From Pelomyxa schiedti (taxonomy: Eukaryota > Evosea > Pelobiontida > Pelomyxidae): a DNA stretch of 64,000 nt. Where the stretch lies: the NCBI GenBank assembly GCA_020536535.1, contig JAHLWZ010000476.1:842-64841 (forward strand), written 5' to 3'. A model generated the notes under the pieces. It did no database searches. It had not been told where the DNA came from and saw only the letters and a program-made list of their open reading frames with translations. A program made the translations under genes and the position numbers. Of this stretch, positions 19,601 to 32,222 are shown one piece after another (positions within the stretch are counted from its first letter, which is position 1; each line of letters begins with the position of its first letter).

Positions 19601-22450
19601 TCACAGAAGGCGAACCACTGTGTCGGTGAGCTTTCGTAGAACACTCGTTGTTGTAGTAACCTGAACGGAGTGTGATTAAGAGAAGATAGCATGGAGAGGC
19701 TGGGTATTACAGAGAGGGCAGGACTAACCTGACTAACAATTCCTTAGAGGAAGGCCTCTGGTCCGCGGCCTGGTGTACACATTGGCAGTAGAGTTGTTGT
19801 ATTGTTGGAGGTACACAGTTGTTGCGAGGGGCTTCAAAGGTGGCTGCTTCTAGTGTTGGCCTCAGGCCCTTTTGTACATCGGCGGAAATGATGGATGATG
19901 GTGTGGGGGAGGGAGTGGGCGTTGTGGCTGCAGCGGTGTCGGGTGTTGATACAACTGCGGATGGTTTTGCTGGAACGAAGGAATTGGGTGGAGGTGCGGG
20001 TGGTGGAGGCATGTCGAGAACGTTGAACCATGGCCTGGAATATCTGCCGTCAATGCATCGCCGCAAAATTTCCCAGAATACAATACCAATTGTGTAGACG
20101 TCACTAGAGGGCGTTATTGTTCAGTACTACCAAATGGATGGCGGTTGCCGAACCTCTTTGCAGTAAAGTTATCTGGTGATTGCAATACTTCCGGAGCACT
20201 ATAAATAGCTTTGTTAATATCTGATTCTGTGGGATCGGCGGTGGCTGAAGAAAAATGTAGAGCATATTCTGATATCTTCAAATCCCAACTTTCTGTAATC
20301 TAAGAACGTGTTAAACACATGCGTTGTGTGAATGTTGACTACCATTATGTTTCTGGAATGAAGATTACGGTGGAGTATAGGTGGGGTAAAACTGTGCAAA
20401 GAAACTATCCCTCGAGTCATTTGAACCGCAAATTTGAACACCTTTCCCCATCCAATGTGGTGCCGTGGATTATTCAGCACATCACGAAGGGCTATTCTTA
20501 CTAAGAAAAGAAGTCATTTTCAATTGGGATACTTACAGCCAAGACCGCAGTATTCTTGAACAATGCAAAGCTTTGGCTCAAAACAGGCACCTACAACCAA
20601 GTGATTAAGGGTAGTGTGGAGGGATAGATATACCAAAGAATTTAAGAAGATTTGGATGCTGGAGTGCACTAGCATTTTATTAGAAACAACCTCATTGAGT
20701 GTTAAGGCTTACCACATGACTTCAAATTCTCTTTTAAATCCTTCCTGTTCTAAGTCTTCTGCTGTCAATTTAGGCATCCTCACGGCAACTTCAGTTACTT
20801 TCTTGAAGATTGCTTTGTAAACTGCAAAGAATTGAGAACAAGCATGGAAAAAGTTATTTTTACCTTGACTAGAGTTCTGGCTTTCTACTGTTTTCCCCCC
20901 AACGCTTGCAGTAAATTCCAAGTCAGCCGAGTCTATAACCCATTTGTCCAGATTAATAGAGCCTATTGCTTTTCGAAGAACAGGGGCTTGCACTGGTAGA
21001 CAGTGAGGGCGACTGAAATACAAAAATGAGAGGTTTACTGTATTCTACAGTGTTGGCACGCATCCTCGATCTTACAATAGATTGAGCGGTGTTAATTTCA
21101 CCAAGAAACTGTTTTGCTTGAAGAATTTTAGCACGGTGGGCAAATTTCTCGATTCCAAAGGATTCTAATTGCTTGGCGTTAAGCAGGGGGGCTACATCCA
21201 GGAAAATGTTGGCTTGAACAAACTAATTGGAGGAAAGAAAAGGTTTGTATTGTAATAAATCTGTCACTGTTACCTTCGCTCTATAAAGGCGATATATTTC
21301 CGGATCTAATCCCTGTAACCACTTGAATAACTCTTAAATGAGTTAGAAATCGTGTGAAATAGGAATTGGCGATACCATCGATTTTCTTGAGATGAGAAAC
21401 AATCTTTCCTGACTTCATGGTGAGTGCTACTTCAATAGGTGTTTCTCCATTCTTGTTCTGAGGTTTTTTATCACTATTTAGGACATCAAAGAATGGCCAC
21501 GATGAGACCTACAGTCATATTCAAGTCTGCGCCAGCCTGGACTAAGACAGATATCAAATCTTCACGGCCCATACGAACTGCTAGATGAAGTGGGCTATCT
21601 CCATGATCATTGCATATGTTCACATCACTGCCACTCTGTTTTGACATGGTCATCTACTGTAATACCAGTGAGGGGACGCGGACCTTTGTGAGTAAATCAA
21701 TGAGCATAAGACGAACAGAGTGATTGAAACAGGCTTTATAAAGTGGTGTCTCACCAAGCCTTCACGAATATTAGAGTGGTACAGGTTGGGAGACCTACCT
21801 ATTTACAGCGTTTACATCTGCACCAAGTTCAAGAAACTTGGAAAAGGGTTCCTTGGATTAGGTGAGACTAGAAAGAAGTCTTGAGTGACATAAAAACCTT
21901 GCAGTTTGGGGAAGAGAATTTCTCACAGAAGTAGTGCAACGGAGTATTATTGTCCATGTTAGTAACCCTCACATTGATTCCCTCTACAGCCAAAAGCCTG
22001 GGTATTACTTGATCATCACCAAGTTTAGCAGCATGATGCAAAGGTGTCCAGCCTTGTTTGTCCTTGGCTCATTAAACCACAGTTGAATGATTTTGAGTGT
22101 ATTACTGGGGCATTGAAGTCCAGTTTGTGTTCTTTATATACTCTGATAAGCTCATCCACTACTAGAGGATTACCAGTGTACAAAGACGCCACCAATGGGG
22201 TCTATTTTTTGTGTTTTTTTTTTCAAAAAAAAAAAGTGGTCACAAAAAAGAAACATAACAAACCTGGTCATTTGCGTCAGATGTGCCCAAGTCCGCCTTG
22301 GATGCCTTGTTCAGTCTTGCCTTGATCTGTGGGGTTTTTATTAACTTCATATAGGCAGTTGAATGAAATGGCAGCACTACGTACGGCGGGTATGTCTTGT
22401 TTGGTTATGGCTGCATGAAGTTTGGCCTGCCGCACTCGCGACTTCTGCAT
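19601..22450 (-). CDS. Ankyrin-repeat TKL pseudokinase
   Basis: N-terminal ankyrin repeats followed by a tyrosine-kinase-like domain with degraded catalytic motifs. From the ATG at 22450, exons encode repeats such as GWTPLHHAAKLGD, NTPLHYFCEKFSS, DSPLHLAVRMGREDLI and KNGETPIEVALTMKSGKI. The kinase lobe has TEVAVRMPKL, where the VAVK Lys is Arg; ILHRNLHSRNIMV, where the HRD Asp is Asn; and DLKISEYALHF, where DFG reads EYA. Downstream, SAPEVLQSPDNF (APE), SDVYTIGIVFWEIL and DQRPSSKELLVRL are normal. A Pro/Ala/Thr-rich insert of about 70 residues (19840-20020) sits before the last helices. About a dozen short introns split the gene. The likely role is scaffolding or allosteric control; catalysis is unlikely unless splicing is misread. 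Confidence 0.82.
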
Positions 22451-22871
22451 CTCAAGCGCGTCCGATCAACGGTTTAATTGTGTTTCGGTGAAGAGATCTC
22501 TGCATCTCCTGTGTGCAGATCTGGGGCACGATAAGATGATAGGTCCACACGCGCAGGCATGAAGGAGTGGGAGAACCCCAAGCGTTGAGCTTGCAAAGTC
22601 AGATGGTCGATCCGATGTGATGATGGTTGATGTTTCAGCAACGAAATAGCAGGGTCTAAGTTGTTTCTCACACAACAACTGAAGTAGCTTCCATCACTGT
22701 TCTGGAAAACGATTCCATACGGGGCACGCAATCTTGATCCCGATTAGCCTAAGTCCAAACGACGCACCTTTTTCCCTGCCCAAGAACTAATCGCCCAACA
22801 CTAAAAATTTCAAACAACAAGGAACAAAGCAAGAACCCAAACAAAACAACGAACACCAACAAAGAGTAACA
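22451..22871. promoter_or_regulatory. Divergent promoter region
   Basis: A 421-bp gap between the starts of the ankyrin pseudokinase (minus) and the cyclase fusion (plus). Overlapping short frames on the minus strand (22466-22731) carry no recognisable domain. The right third is A/C-rich with CAA/AAC repeats, as expected of a 5' UTR. No specific element could be named. Confidence 0.4.
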
Positions 22872-25800
22872 ATGCACCAAGCCCAACACACCCAAAATTC
22901 CAACGCCCCCACCTTCACAGTCTCCACACCCAGACAGCACCAACACCAACAGCGGTCCCCTCGGCTCTCCCCCATCCCATCGTCATCATCACCAGCCCCA
23001 CCCCCAAAGTCCGATGTGTCCTCTCCCCGCCTCCTCAGCCAAACCAAGCAGCTGCAACAGCAGCAGCAACCGCAACCGCAGCCCAGCGGCCCCCCGCCGC
23101 CCCTCCCCTCCGCTCCGGATTCTTCTTCGCATCCCGGGCCCCTGACCACGGGGCCCCCGCGGGACGCGCCGTCGCCGCCCTCGCCGCCTCCGCCGCCCCC
23201 GGCGCCGCACGCCACCGAGTACCACATCGTCGAGACCCTGAGCCGCGGCGCCCACACGGTCGTCCACCGCGCCCTCACCTCCGCGGGCAGCTCCGTCATC
23301 CTCAAGTGCGTCGCCTCCTCCCCCTTCGTCATCGCCCTCGACCGCGGCGACACCCTCCTGGCGGCCTCGGGCTCCGCCGCCGCGGCCGCCGCCTCCGCCT
23401 CGGCCCTCAACCCCGACGCGGCCCGCGACGCCGACCGCCTGCGCCGCGAGTTCCACATCGGGTCGAAGCTGGGGGCCAGCGAGTGGGTCATAAAATACCT
23501 GGAGCTGGCCCGCGACCCCTTCGACCCGGCGCTTCCCATGATTGTAATGGAGGACGTCCCGGGCTCCGTGTGCCTGGACGTCCTCCTGGCCTTGATGATA
23601 ACCGTGAACTCGTCGGAATCTAGCTCCAATGTGTCTGTTACGCCCACCAATGGCAGCCCGGTGATGCATCCGCAGGGGGATTCTGCCGGGCCCGGGTCCA
23701 TGTCTAGCTCTTCCCTCAACTCTCTGGCTCAGTCTCCTTCTGTCTCGCCGTACATGAACGCTTCTTCTACCGGAACCACGCTCGCATTCAATCCGGCATT
23801 GGTGGGGGCCAAACTGCCAAAAAAATTCACTGCAAGAGGAGGTAAAATTGACATTGAGACGTTCCTTGAACTAGCTATTGAGCTTGCTCGAGGGCTCGCC
23901 TCTATTCATAATGCAGGAGTCTGCCACAGAGATATCAAGCCATCAAATATTCTGGTGGTTGTCAACAGGCAGCCTAATTTAAATTGGAGGAAAAGGTCAA
24001 ATGATACTGTGGCCACTGAAAGTACACAGCCACAGCAACAAGGAAAAGTGATTCGTTATCTGGATTTTGATTTAGCTACAAGTGCAAAAGAGGAGATACG
24101 GCAGGTAGACAATCTTGTCAGGTTAGCAGGAACTCTGCACTACATGTCACCAGAGCAAACTGGGCGAATGGATAGGAAAACCGATTACAGAACTGATTTC
24201 TACTCACTTGGTGTGGTCTTCTATCAGTTACTGACTGGTATCCTGCCTTTTGCGGAGACCGGAATGAGTGAACTTGTTTATTGCCACATTGCAGTCACGC
24301 CCCATTCTCCATGTGAAGTTGACATATCCGTTCCTGCAGTGCTCTCTGCAATAGTAATGAAAATGATGGAAAAAGATGCTGACAAGCGTTATCAGAGTGC
24401 TGAAGGCATTGAAGAAGACTTACTAAATTGTCAGGCAATGCTTCAGGCAAAACAACCCTTCACTGAGGTATTTCATTCAACTCAGCGAACTCTGTCTAAC
24501 CATTCATATAGTTCCCTCTAGGACAGAAAGACCTATCTAATAAGTTCAGTATTCCTCAAAAGTTATACGGACGGGATCAAGAAACTGCTCTCCTTGTTGA
24601 CGCATTCGAAAAAACCCTACTCGGGCAGCCTAGTCTTGTACTAGTTTCTGGATTTTCCGGAATTGGTAAAACAGCTCTTGTCAACGAGTTACAGAGGCCC
24701 GTTTTTAACAAGAAAGGATATTTCCTGACTGGAAAGTGTGACTACTTCCATAAAGCGCTTCTTTATGGAGCCTTCAAACAAGCGTTTCACAGCTTAGTTA
24801 AACACATACTTGCTACCAGTGAAGAAGAAGTTAATTCCTGGAAGATTAAAATACAGTCAGCACTTGGAGCAAATGCACAAGTTTTAGTGGACCTTCTTCC
24901 CGAGATTGAAATGATCATTGGAAAGCAAAAGCCACTTGCAGATGTCGATCCGGTTCTTGCTCAGAATCGGTTCAATCAAGCTGTTTCTAGTTTTGTCGGC
25001 GTTATAGCATCCGCTGATCGTCCTGCCGTTCTTTTCTTGGATAATTTACAGGTTAGTTTCGGGTCTTATTGACCTCTTTGTTTGACCTCGATGCAGTGGA
25101 TGGATTCTGGAAGTCTTGGCCTTCTTAAAGCAATCCTCAATGGACAAAACCACATGCTCATCATTGGCTCATATAGGTCGAATGAAATAGACCAAGAGCC
25201 CTTCCTTAAACAAACACTGGAGGAGATTGAAAAGGGTGGCATTACAGTGAACAAAATTTTTCTACAACCCTTAGATTTGGAAGCTGTGAATCTTCTTGTT
25301 TCTGACACCCTGCATTGTGCAGAACAGCATTCCCTTCCTCTTTCGAACTTTATTTTCACCAAAACAGAGGGCAACTCTTATTGTGTGAGACTTTTCCTCG
25401 AATTTCTGTACAACAACAAGTTGCTGAAGTTAACAGCGGACAGTTCTAGAAGGCGCACTTGGACCTGGGATATAAAACAAATACAAGCAAAAGGAGTCCC
25501 TGCTGGGATGGCTGAGCTTATGACACAACGAATACACACATTACCTGCCCCAGTTTTGAGAGTTTTGACTTTTGCCAGCTGCTTTGGAAGTCAAATCCCA
25601 ATCAGAGAGTTGGCTTTGGTATTAGGTATCTCCGAAAGCACTCTCTTGAGTGACTTGGAGCCTGCTTTTGTTGAGAGTGTACTTACTCAGGTTGGGAGTG
25701 ACCAGATGCAGTTCCCTCATGATAAAGTCCAAGAAAGAGTTTATGACTGTATTCCACCGGAAGACAAAGCTAATCATCACTTAAGAATTGCCAGAACTCT

Positions 25801-28800
25801 CTTACAAAAGTTACCACCATCCGAAGTTGAGCACAGGCTCTTTGAAATTCTAAAGCACTTCACAATTGGAGTGAATAGGATTGAAGATGATGCAGAGCGC
25901 AGTTCCTTAGCTAAGTTATTTTTACAAGCAACAGTGCAAGCAAAAAAAATGGCTGCTTTTAAATCTGCCCTCACCTTCCTTGAGACTGGTTGCAAGTGCC
26001 TTACCAAAAACCATTGGAGCACACAGTATCAACTTTCATACCAACTTTTTTCCGAATTTGTGGAAGTATCCTATCTCAACTCTGACTTCCCGGCATGCAT
26101 CCAGTATGCTGACGTCCTTATTGCAAATTCTGCAACAGTCCTAGATAAAGCTGCGGTTTATATTCCTTTGACCATTCAATATACCATTCAAGCCCAGTAC
26201 GAAAAAGCAGTTAATAGTACTGCTGCAGGCCTCAAACTTCTTGGGGCTGGGGTTGAGCTACCTGATGACATAAATATTGATTCGGAAACAAAGATTGAGC
26301 TGCAAAAGGCAACTGAATGGATGAAAACACATGAACTTTCCTCCATTTACACCCAAGCAGAGTGTACAGATCAAACAATGAAACTCGTTCTCAAATTGTT
26401 GGCAACAGTTCTTCCCACATGTTTTTTTGGCAAGCCGGAAATGCATTCCTACTGTGTTACAAAAGCATTCAACCTAACTGTCATACATGGTCCCACGCCA
26501 GACTATGTAACACGTCTGGGATCATTTGGTATCATTCTTGGAGGGATGCTTGGTGAATACAAAAAAGCTGATGAGTGTGGTGAACTTGGTATGCGTTTCA
26601 GCAAAAAATATGATGACAAGATTGGATTTTGTAAAGCTGGAGTAATCTCCTGCATGTTCCACCGGCACTGGGTTGCACCACTCAGTGAAGAGCTTCAGCT
26701 TGCAGATTTAATTCTCAAGTCCTGTATGGAGTTGGGGGAGTTGGAGTATTGTAACTATGCCATTGGGATTATTATACATACAAACTTTGTTATTGGAACA
26801 AGTCTTGCTGAGCTTATCAAGAACTCGATGACCCTTATTAAGTTTTGCACTGAGAAAAACCAACCGAGTGGAATTTTTTCTATCTTCTGTGTTCTCTTGG
26901 CTATTCTCAGGTTATGCAATAATAATCTCAATAAAAGCATTCTTGGCAACATGAACGAAGAGAGGTTCCTTCGGGAGTGCCCCACAAAAACCAGTATATG
27001 CACATATCAAATATTAAAGGGGCAAACCCTTTATATGTTCGGTGAGTACTCAAAAGCAGAGCACTGTCTGCAAAGTGTTGAGGAAATGGCACCATCGATA
27101 ATTCCCGCGTGGCATGCGTTGGCGGTGCTAAACGAATTTCAGTCCCTTTCCCTGCTGGAGTTGTATGCCATCAGTACCCCTGAGGAAAAGCAGCAATACC
27201 TCAAAAAGGTGAAAGAAAACCAAAAGAAAATGGCTGTATGGGCCAATCATTGCCCACAAAATTTCCAACACAAATTAATGCTTGTGAATGCATGCCTCCA
27301 GGGTGTGCTCATGGAAAAACCCTTTGGTGAGATTCTATCTCTTTATGATGATGCAGTCCAATGTGCGAAGAGTAGTGGCATTATTCCAGAAGAAGCCCTT
27401 GCAAATGAACTGTGTGCCAAATTTTCGATTTCCCATAAGCATGTCCCAATGGGAAGATATTATCTTGAAGAAGCTGCAAGGTTGTACAATTCCTGGGGAG
27501 CTTCTTCGAAGCGAATGCAACTGTTAGAGAAGTATTCTTCTATTATGCGGAATCTTCCCAGGCACACTACAACGGAGAACAGATCCACTGAAATTGTTGT
27601 AGGACAAGAATCGGAGAGCATTGAAGTAGATATTCAAGCTATTATAAATGCCTCCCAGGCCATTGCCCAGGAGTTGGATCTCCCACAATTACTACGCAAA
27701 ATCATGCAAATTGTAATGACTAATGCTGGTGCAATGAAAGCTGCATTTCTCCTTCAGTCTGCTGAAGGTGTTCTAAAGGTCAATTCAGAATGTAAAGCAG
27801 ACAAAGATATAGAAGTTATGAAAGAGATCCCCTTAAATGAATGGCCAGATGGGTCAGCAAGTATTGTCCGATATGTGAGTCGTACAAAGAAGTGTCTTGT
27901 GTTGCCAAATGCCTCTGAAGATAAGCGCTTCAACCAGGACCAGTATGTAACAAAGCAAACTGTGAAGTCCGTACTATGCTTGCCCATTACTAACCAGTCA
28001 GAGCTAATTGGTGTTCTTTATTTGGAGAATAGTCTGACTGTCAATGCCTTCCCCAAGTCCCGAATCGAAATTCTTCAAATATTTGCGTCCCAGATAGGAA
28101 TTTGCTTTAAGAACTTGGAATTACTTCGGATCCGAGGAAGACAGGAATTATTCAATCGAACATTCCCTGCAGTTGTAGTGAAGGAAATGGAGGAGAGAGG
28201 ATTGCTCTCCGACCCTAATCAGTATACAAATTATGTCCCTCGAGCAACTGTCATGTTTGCCGGTAAATTACTGAGTGATCGTCAATAAAATCCTAACGCA
28301 ACTTGAAGATATTGTCGGATTTACAAGCAAGTGTAATAAACTTGGGGAATCTGACACTCCTCTCAGAGTTCTGAACAGCCTATTTTCTGGATTTGACAGA
28401 CTGACAAGAGAGGCCTCTGTGGAAAAAATTAAAACAGTAAACCTCTTAAACTATCTATCCATTATGTTTTAACCTGTTTATTTCCTCCTCTTATCAGGTT
28501 GGAGACGCTTACATGGTTGCCAGCGGAGTTCCACAACCCAGAACTGACCACCTTCAAGCGGTTATTCTTTTGGCACTCCAAATGAATGACTACTGCCACA
28601 ACATATCTTTTGCTGGAGAACCACTGCAGATGCGCTTTGGGCTAGCCACCGGCCCAATTCACTGTGGCATAATTGGGTTGGATAAGTTGCAATTTGACCT
28701 GATTGGACCCACAGTGAACCTGGCATCTCGGCTCGAGAGCAGTGGACGCCCACTCTGCATACAATTGCCAGACGCTCTGAGGGTTGAACTGGAATTGGAC

Positions 28801-29994
28801 CAAGAATTCATGAGAGCCCTCAAGGCACGAGGGGCCGCGTTTGTGGGAAGGACGGGAGCTGTTGTCCTCAAGGGATTTGAACCCATTTCCACTTGCTTCA
28901 TTGGCTGCGCAGACAGCATCATTGAAATCACCCCCCAAGAGTCCCAAGTTCCCCAAACCTCACCATCTCCCGATGCATGCCAACAGCTTCAACCCATATC
29001 CAACAAGCCACAGCCACCACCACCACAACAGCAACAGCAACAACAACATCAACGCATCATCATCAGTCGCACTGAACCAGCCCCGACACCGACACCGCCA
29101 ACACAACCGGACAAGTACTCGACCCTTCCCACAATTCAGCCACAGCAAGGCGTCACCCAAATAACCGTTTCGCCGTCTCAGCCTCAGCACCAGTCTTGCG
29201 TACCACAGCCCCTGTCCGCGGCCACGATCACGACCGCCATAATCCCCCCCACTCCCGCTCCTTCGCCCGCGGACCTGCCGCCCCTGGTCCTGCAGCTGCA
29301 GCACTTTGCCACGCCCATCAGGCTCTCGAGCCACTCCAAGACAGCCTCGCAGCCGGAGCTCTGGGACTCGCCCTCGCCCCCGCTGGGGGCTCTGCTCCAC
29401 CCCCACGACCACCGGGGCGGCGGCTCGAGGCTCTCGGCCCCTCACTCCTCGTCCCAGACCCGGCAGCACCAGCCACAGTCCCATTATCAGCACCAGCACC
29501 AGAACCACTTCTCGTCATCGTCCCCGCACAAGCCGCCAAAGACACTTTCCCCAGCAACAATCACCACTACAAACACCAATGCCACCAGCAGCAGCAACAA
29601 CAATAACACCAAGGGCAAAGAAATCGACACCTCGTTCATCACCATTGTCCCACTCAAGCCGATTTCCACCGCCTCACCGCCAACAGTAATGGCATCCCAC
29701 ACATCCACAACAGCAAGAGTAGGCCACAATCTCAATCGCAACCGGCGGCACCATTACTACCACTCACCCTCGCCGCCTCCTCCTGCTCCCTTGCCAGCAG
29801 CAACAAAGCTGGGCGACTGGAAGACGGGAATCACGCACGAGATGGGCGAGGTCAATTTCTTCCAGTCACACTCAAACAAGAAAAGCACAACACTGCACAC
29901 ACACACGAATGTGATATCACCAGGAAGCACGGCTCCTTCAAAATCAACAGTGACAAGACTGCCTCCAATCACGCCTCCTCCATGGAGGTGGTAG
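22872..29994 (+). CDS. Protein kinase / AAA ATPase / GAF / adenylyl cyclase fusion
   Basis: A protein of roughly 2300 residues in order: Pro/Gln-rich lead (1-115); Ser/Thr kinase domain with two low-complexity inserts (VILKC Lys, CHRDIKPSNIL, YLDFDLAT in place of DFG, HYMSPEQTGRMD, YRTDFYSLGVVFYQLLTG); STAND/AAA-type ATPase (YGRDQE, SGFSGIGKTALV Walker A, VLFLDNLQWMDSG Walker B region); about 700 residues of helical repeat; a GAF domain (GAMKAAFLLQ, VLPNASEDKRFN, SVLCLPITNQSELIGVLYLE); and a class III cyclase (FADIVGFTSKC, EKIKTVGDAYMVASG, GLATGPIHCGIIG, FDLIGPTVNLASRLES). Both metal Asp residues, the transition-state Asn/Arg, and the Lys and Asp expected for ATP specificity are present, so cAMP is the likely product. 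A 350-residue Pro/Gln/Ser/His-rich tail ends at 29994. Bacterial trifunctional kinase-ATPase-histidine kinases share the kinase-AAA-GAF order. Few introns (four seen) suggest a relatively recent or transferred core. Confidence 0.9.
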
Positions 29995-30132
29995 GTAGTG
30001 TGGGGTTAGGACTCCATTCATTGTGTATTCATCCCTTTTGTTTTTGTATGTAAAAAGTGACTTTATAAAAGCAACCTTTTTATTTTGTATTTGAGAGGAA
30101 GTAAAGCAAAAACAGAAACCACAATATGTTCA

Positions 30133-32114
30133 TCACGTGAACAGGTGTGGTGGCATTGGGGCCAATGTTGATGATATTGCTGGGGTAAATCCCATTTGCT
30201 CTATCAAGCTTTCAACGGTTATGCCTGGGGCAATTTCACACAGTTCCAGGCCCGTCTCACACAGGCGGAACACACATCTCTCTGTAATATCTTAGGGAAT
30301 GTTAGTAGCGTCAAAAGGGTAATGGGTGGTTTACAAAGAACAAGACGTCGCGGGTGTAGCCTGAAGGAAGTGGGACCACTGAAGCTAACTTGTTCTACTT
30401 GGTTCATAAATTTCCTCACTTTACCCTCCGTCAAAATTGCTGCAGAAATTAAGATAAGATAGATGGCACAAGAGGGCTTTACTTAAAACATCATTTCCTG
30501 TCCCAACAGTGAGCCCAATGGCTGTGAAAGAACCCATAAACACTAGCTTTTTTGTTGATGCTGTAATGTCAATGAACGCTCCTGTTCCAACGAGGGTCGA
30601 GCTGAACTTAGAAACATTCACATTCCCAAATCGATCTGCCTATTAAAGAGATGAGTTCTTTTAACGTTGTAGTTTAGATACCTGCGCCATTCCGAGAAAG
30701 GCGATGTCGAGGCCACCGCCGTGTATCAAATCAAATTGCTGGGCTGGATCTACAGCAGAAGAGCCATTGATACTTGCACCAAAGTCCTTCCCCATCTGTG
30801 GAATTCCGCCATACACCCCAAGAGCTGTCTGTGTGAAGGCATGGAATAGTACTTGTAGGCAGTACCATTGGTGACAATAAAATTCCTGACTTTATCCTCA
30901 AGAGCCACCAACCACAGGGACTCCGGCATTCCAACGCCAAAGGTGACCTGCAACAGTTGTTAGACAAAGATCTCAGCTAGTTGGGTCTTACAAGAGAGTT
31001 GGGGAACAATTCCTGTGCTGCCCTCCGCCCTATGATTTTTTTAACCCCCATTTGCAGAGGTACAGGTGGTTCTAGGGGTGCCACTAGTTCCCCACTAAAC
31101 AATGGAGAATAAGTCGTCCCAAATGTCTGCCAGTGGTGCTCTGGGGGAGCCACAACAACAAAGTCGACGAGATTCCCTTTATTAGTTCTGTAAGGTGCTA
31201 TAAAAAGGAGGAAAGTCAAACCGGGGATCCGCACAAGAGCTCTAGGAATAGTTTTTGAAGCAGCAATCCTCTCAACTTGTACAATAACAATGCCACCATG
31301 ACACTTTACTGCAATTGCAGCAGTCAGGGCTTCCCCAAGAAATATCTGACGTTGGGAAAAGTTATACGAGGAATAAACGTAGCACTGTATTACTTCGTGT
31401 TCCACACTGATGTTACCCTCCAAATCGGATGTAGTCCCTCGTAGAATAGCCACATTCAACCGGGGACAATCGTAGGATAGGAATTCTTCACCGCGGTGTG
31501 TTACCTGAGTAAATTTGAGGGCTTACCATTTCCAGGAGGAAATACCAAATTGACCATGTCCTTTGTAGTTATAGAATTCAATTTTCCACCATTCAAGCGG
31601 GGATCCACGAACGTCCCTAAGCCAACTCTAGAGAGTGTGTACGGTAGACCAGCTGAAGCATTCCGCAACATATGCAACATCACACCCAATGGAAGATTAA
31701 ACGCGCTCACTTTGTTGGATGCAACCAGCTTCTGTATCTTAGGAATGTTCGCCCAGTGTGCCCCGATGCAACAATCGACGAGACCCTCGTGGGCCAAGTG
31801 GTTAACGCCTCGGTCTTTTCCATCACCCTTGGGGGACGAGTTGAGAGGCCGGAAACTGAAGGCGAGGGGAGTATACAGGCCCACCGAACCACATCAGAGT
31901 CAGCCTCCGCGGCAAGCCGCTCTCCAGGAAGATGCGTTCCAGGTTCAGCATAAGGTATTCAGCATGCCCAGCGCCGGCATATCCCCCTGGGAAACAACAA
32001 CTGGTTAGGCCACCGGCGTGGAGATCTTGCCTCGGCCCCATAACCTATTACGACTGTGTCGCCATCTCTAATGTGCTGCAGGGCCTCCACCGCTCCCGTG
32101 ACTTTTCCTTCCAT
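30133..32114 (-). CDS. Bacterial-type acyl-CoA:acetate/3-ketoacid CoA-transferase
   Basis: A fused-subunit class I CoA-transferase resembling propionate CoA-transferase/YdiF, which moves CoA between short acyl chains. The ATG at 32114 gives GAVEALQHIRDGDTVVIGYG, then GYAGAGHAEYLMLNLERIFL, NLPLGVMLHMLRNASAGLPY, GLGTFVDPRLNGGKLNS, VAILRGTTSDLEGNISVEHE, AAIAVKCHGGIVIVQVERIA, RRAAQELF, TFGVGMPESLW, QQFDLIHGGGLDIAFLGMAQ, GNVNVSKF and ERCVFRLCETGLEL, a good match in order along both halves. The region expected to hold the catalytic Glu (E-x-G-x-x-G-G-x-P) reads as ALGVYGGIP with the best splice, so the Glu is not seen; the intron at about 30835 makes this uncertain. About eight short introns argue against bacterial contamination. 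It is tandem with the primase gene. Confidence 0.85.
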
Positions 32115-32222
32115 TTGTTTTAAATCGAAAGTGGTGACATCGTGTGTTGTCAGGCATCACGGACCTTTCAAAGAAAAATGCCACACGAGAGTGATAAGCC
32201 GGAGGCAGTTGTGTAATTTTAT

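Noticed and set aside
22787-23719. 310-codon minus-strand frame opposite the cyclase fusion
   Set aside because: A Gly/Arg-rich shadow of GC-rich Pro/Ala codons; no domain.
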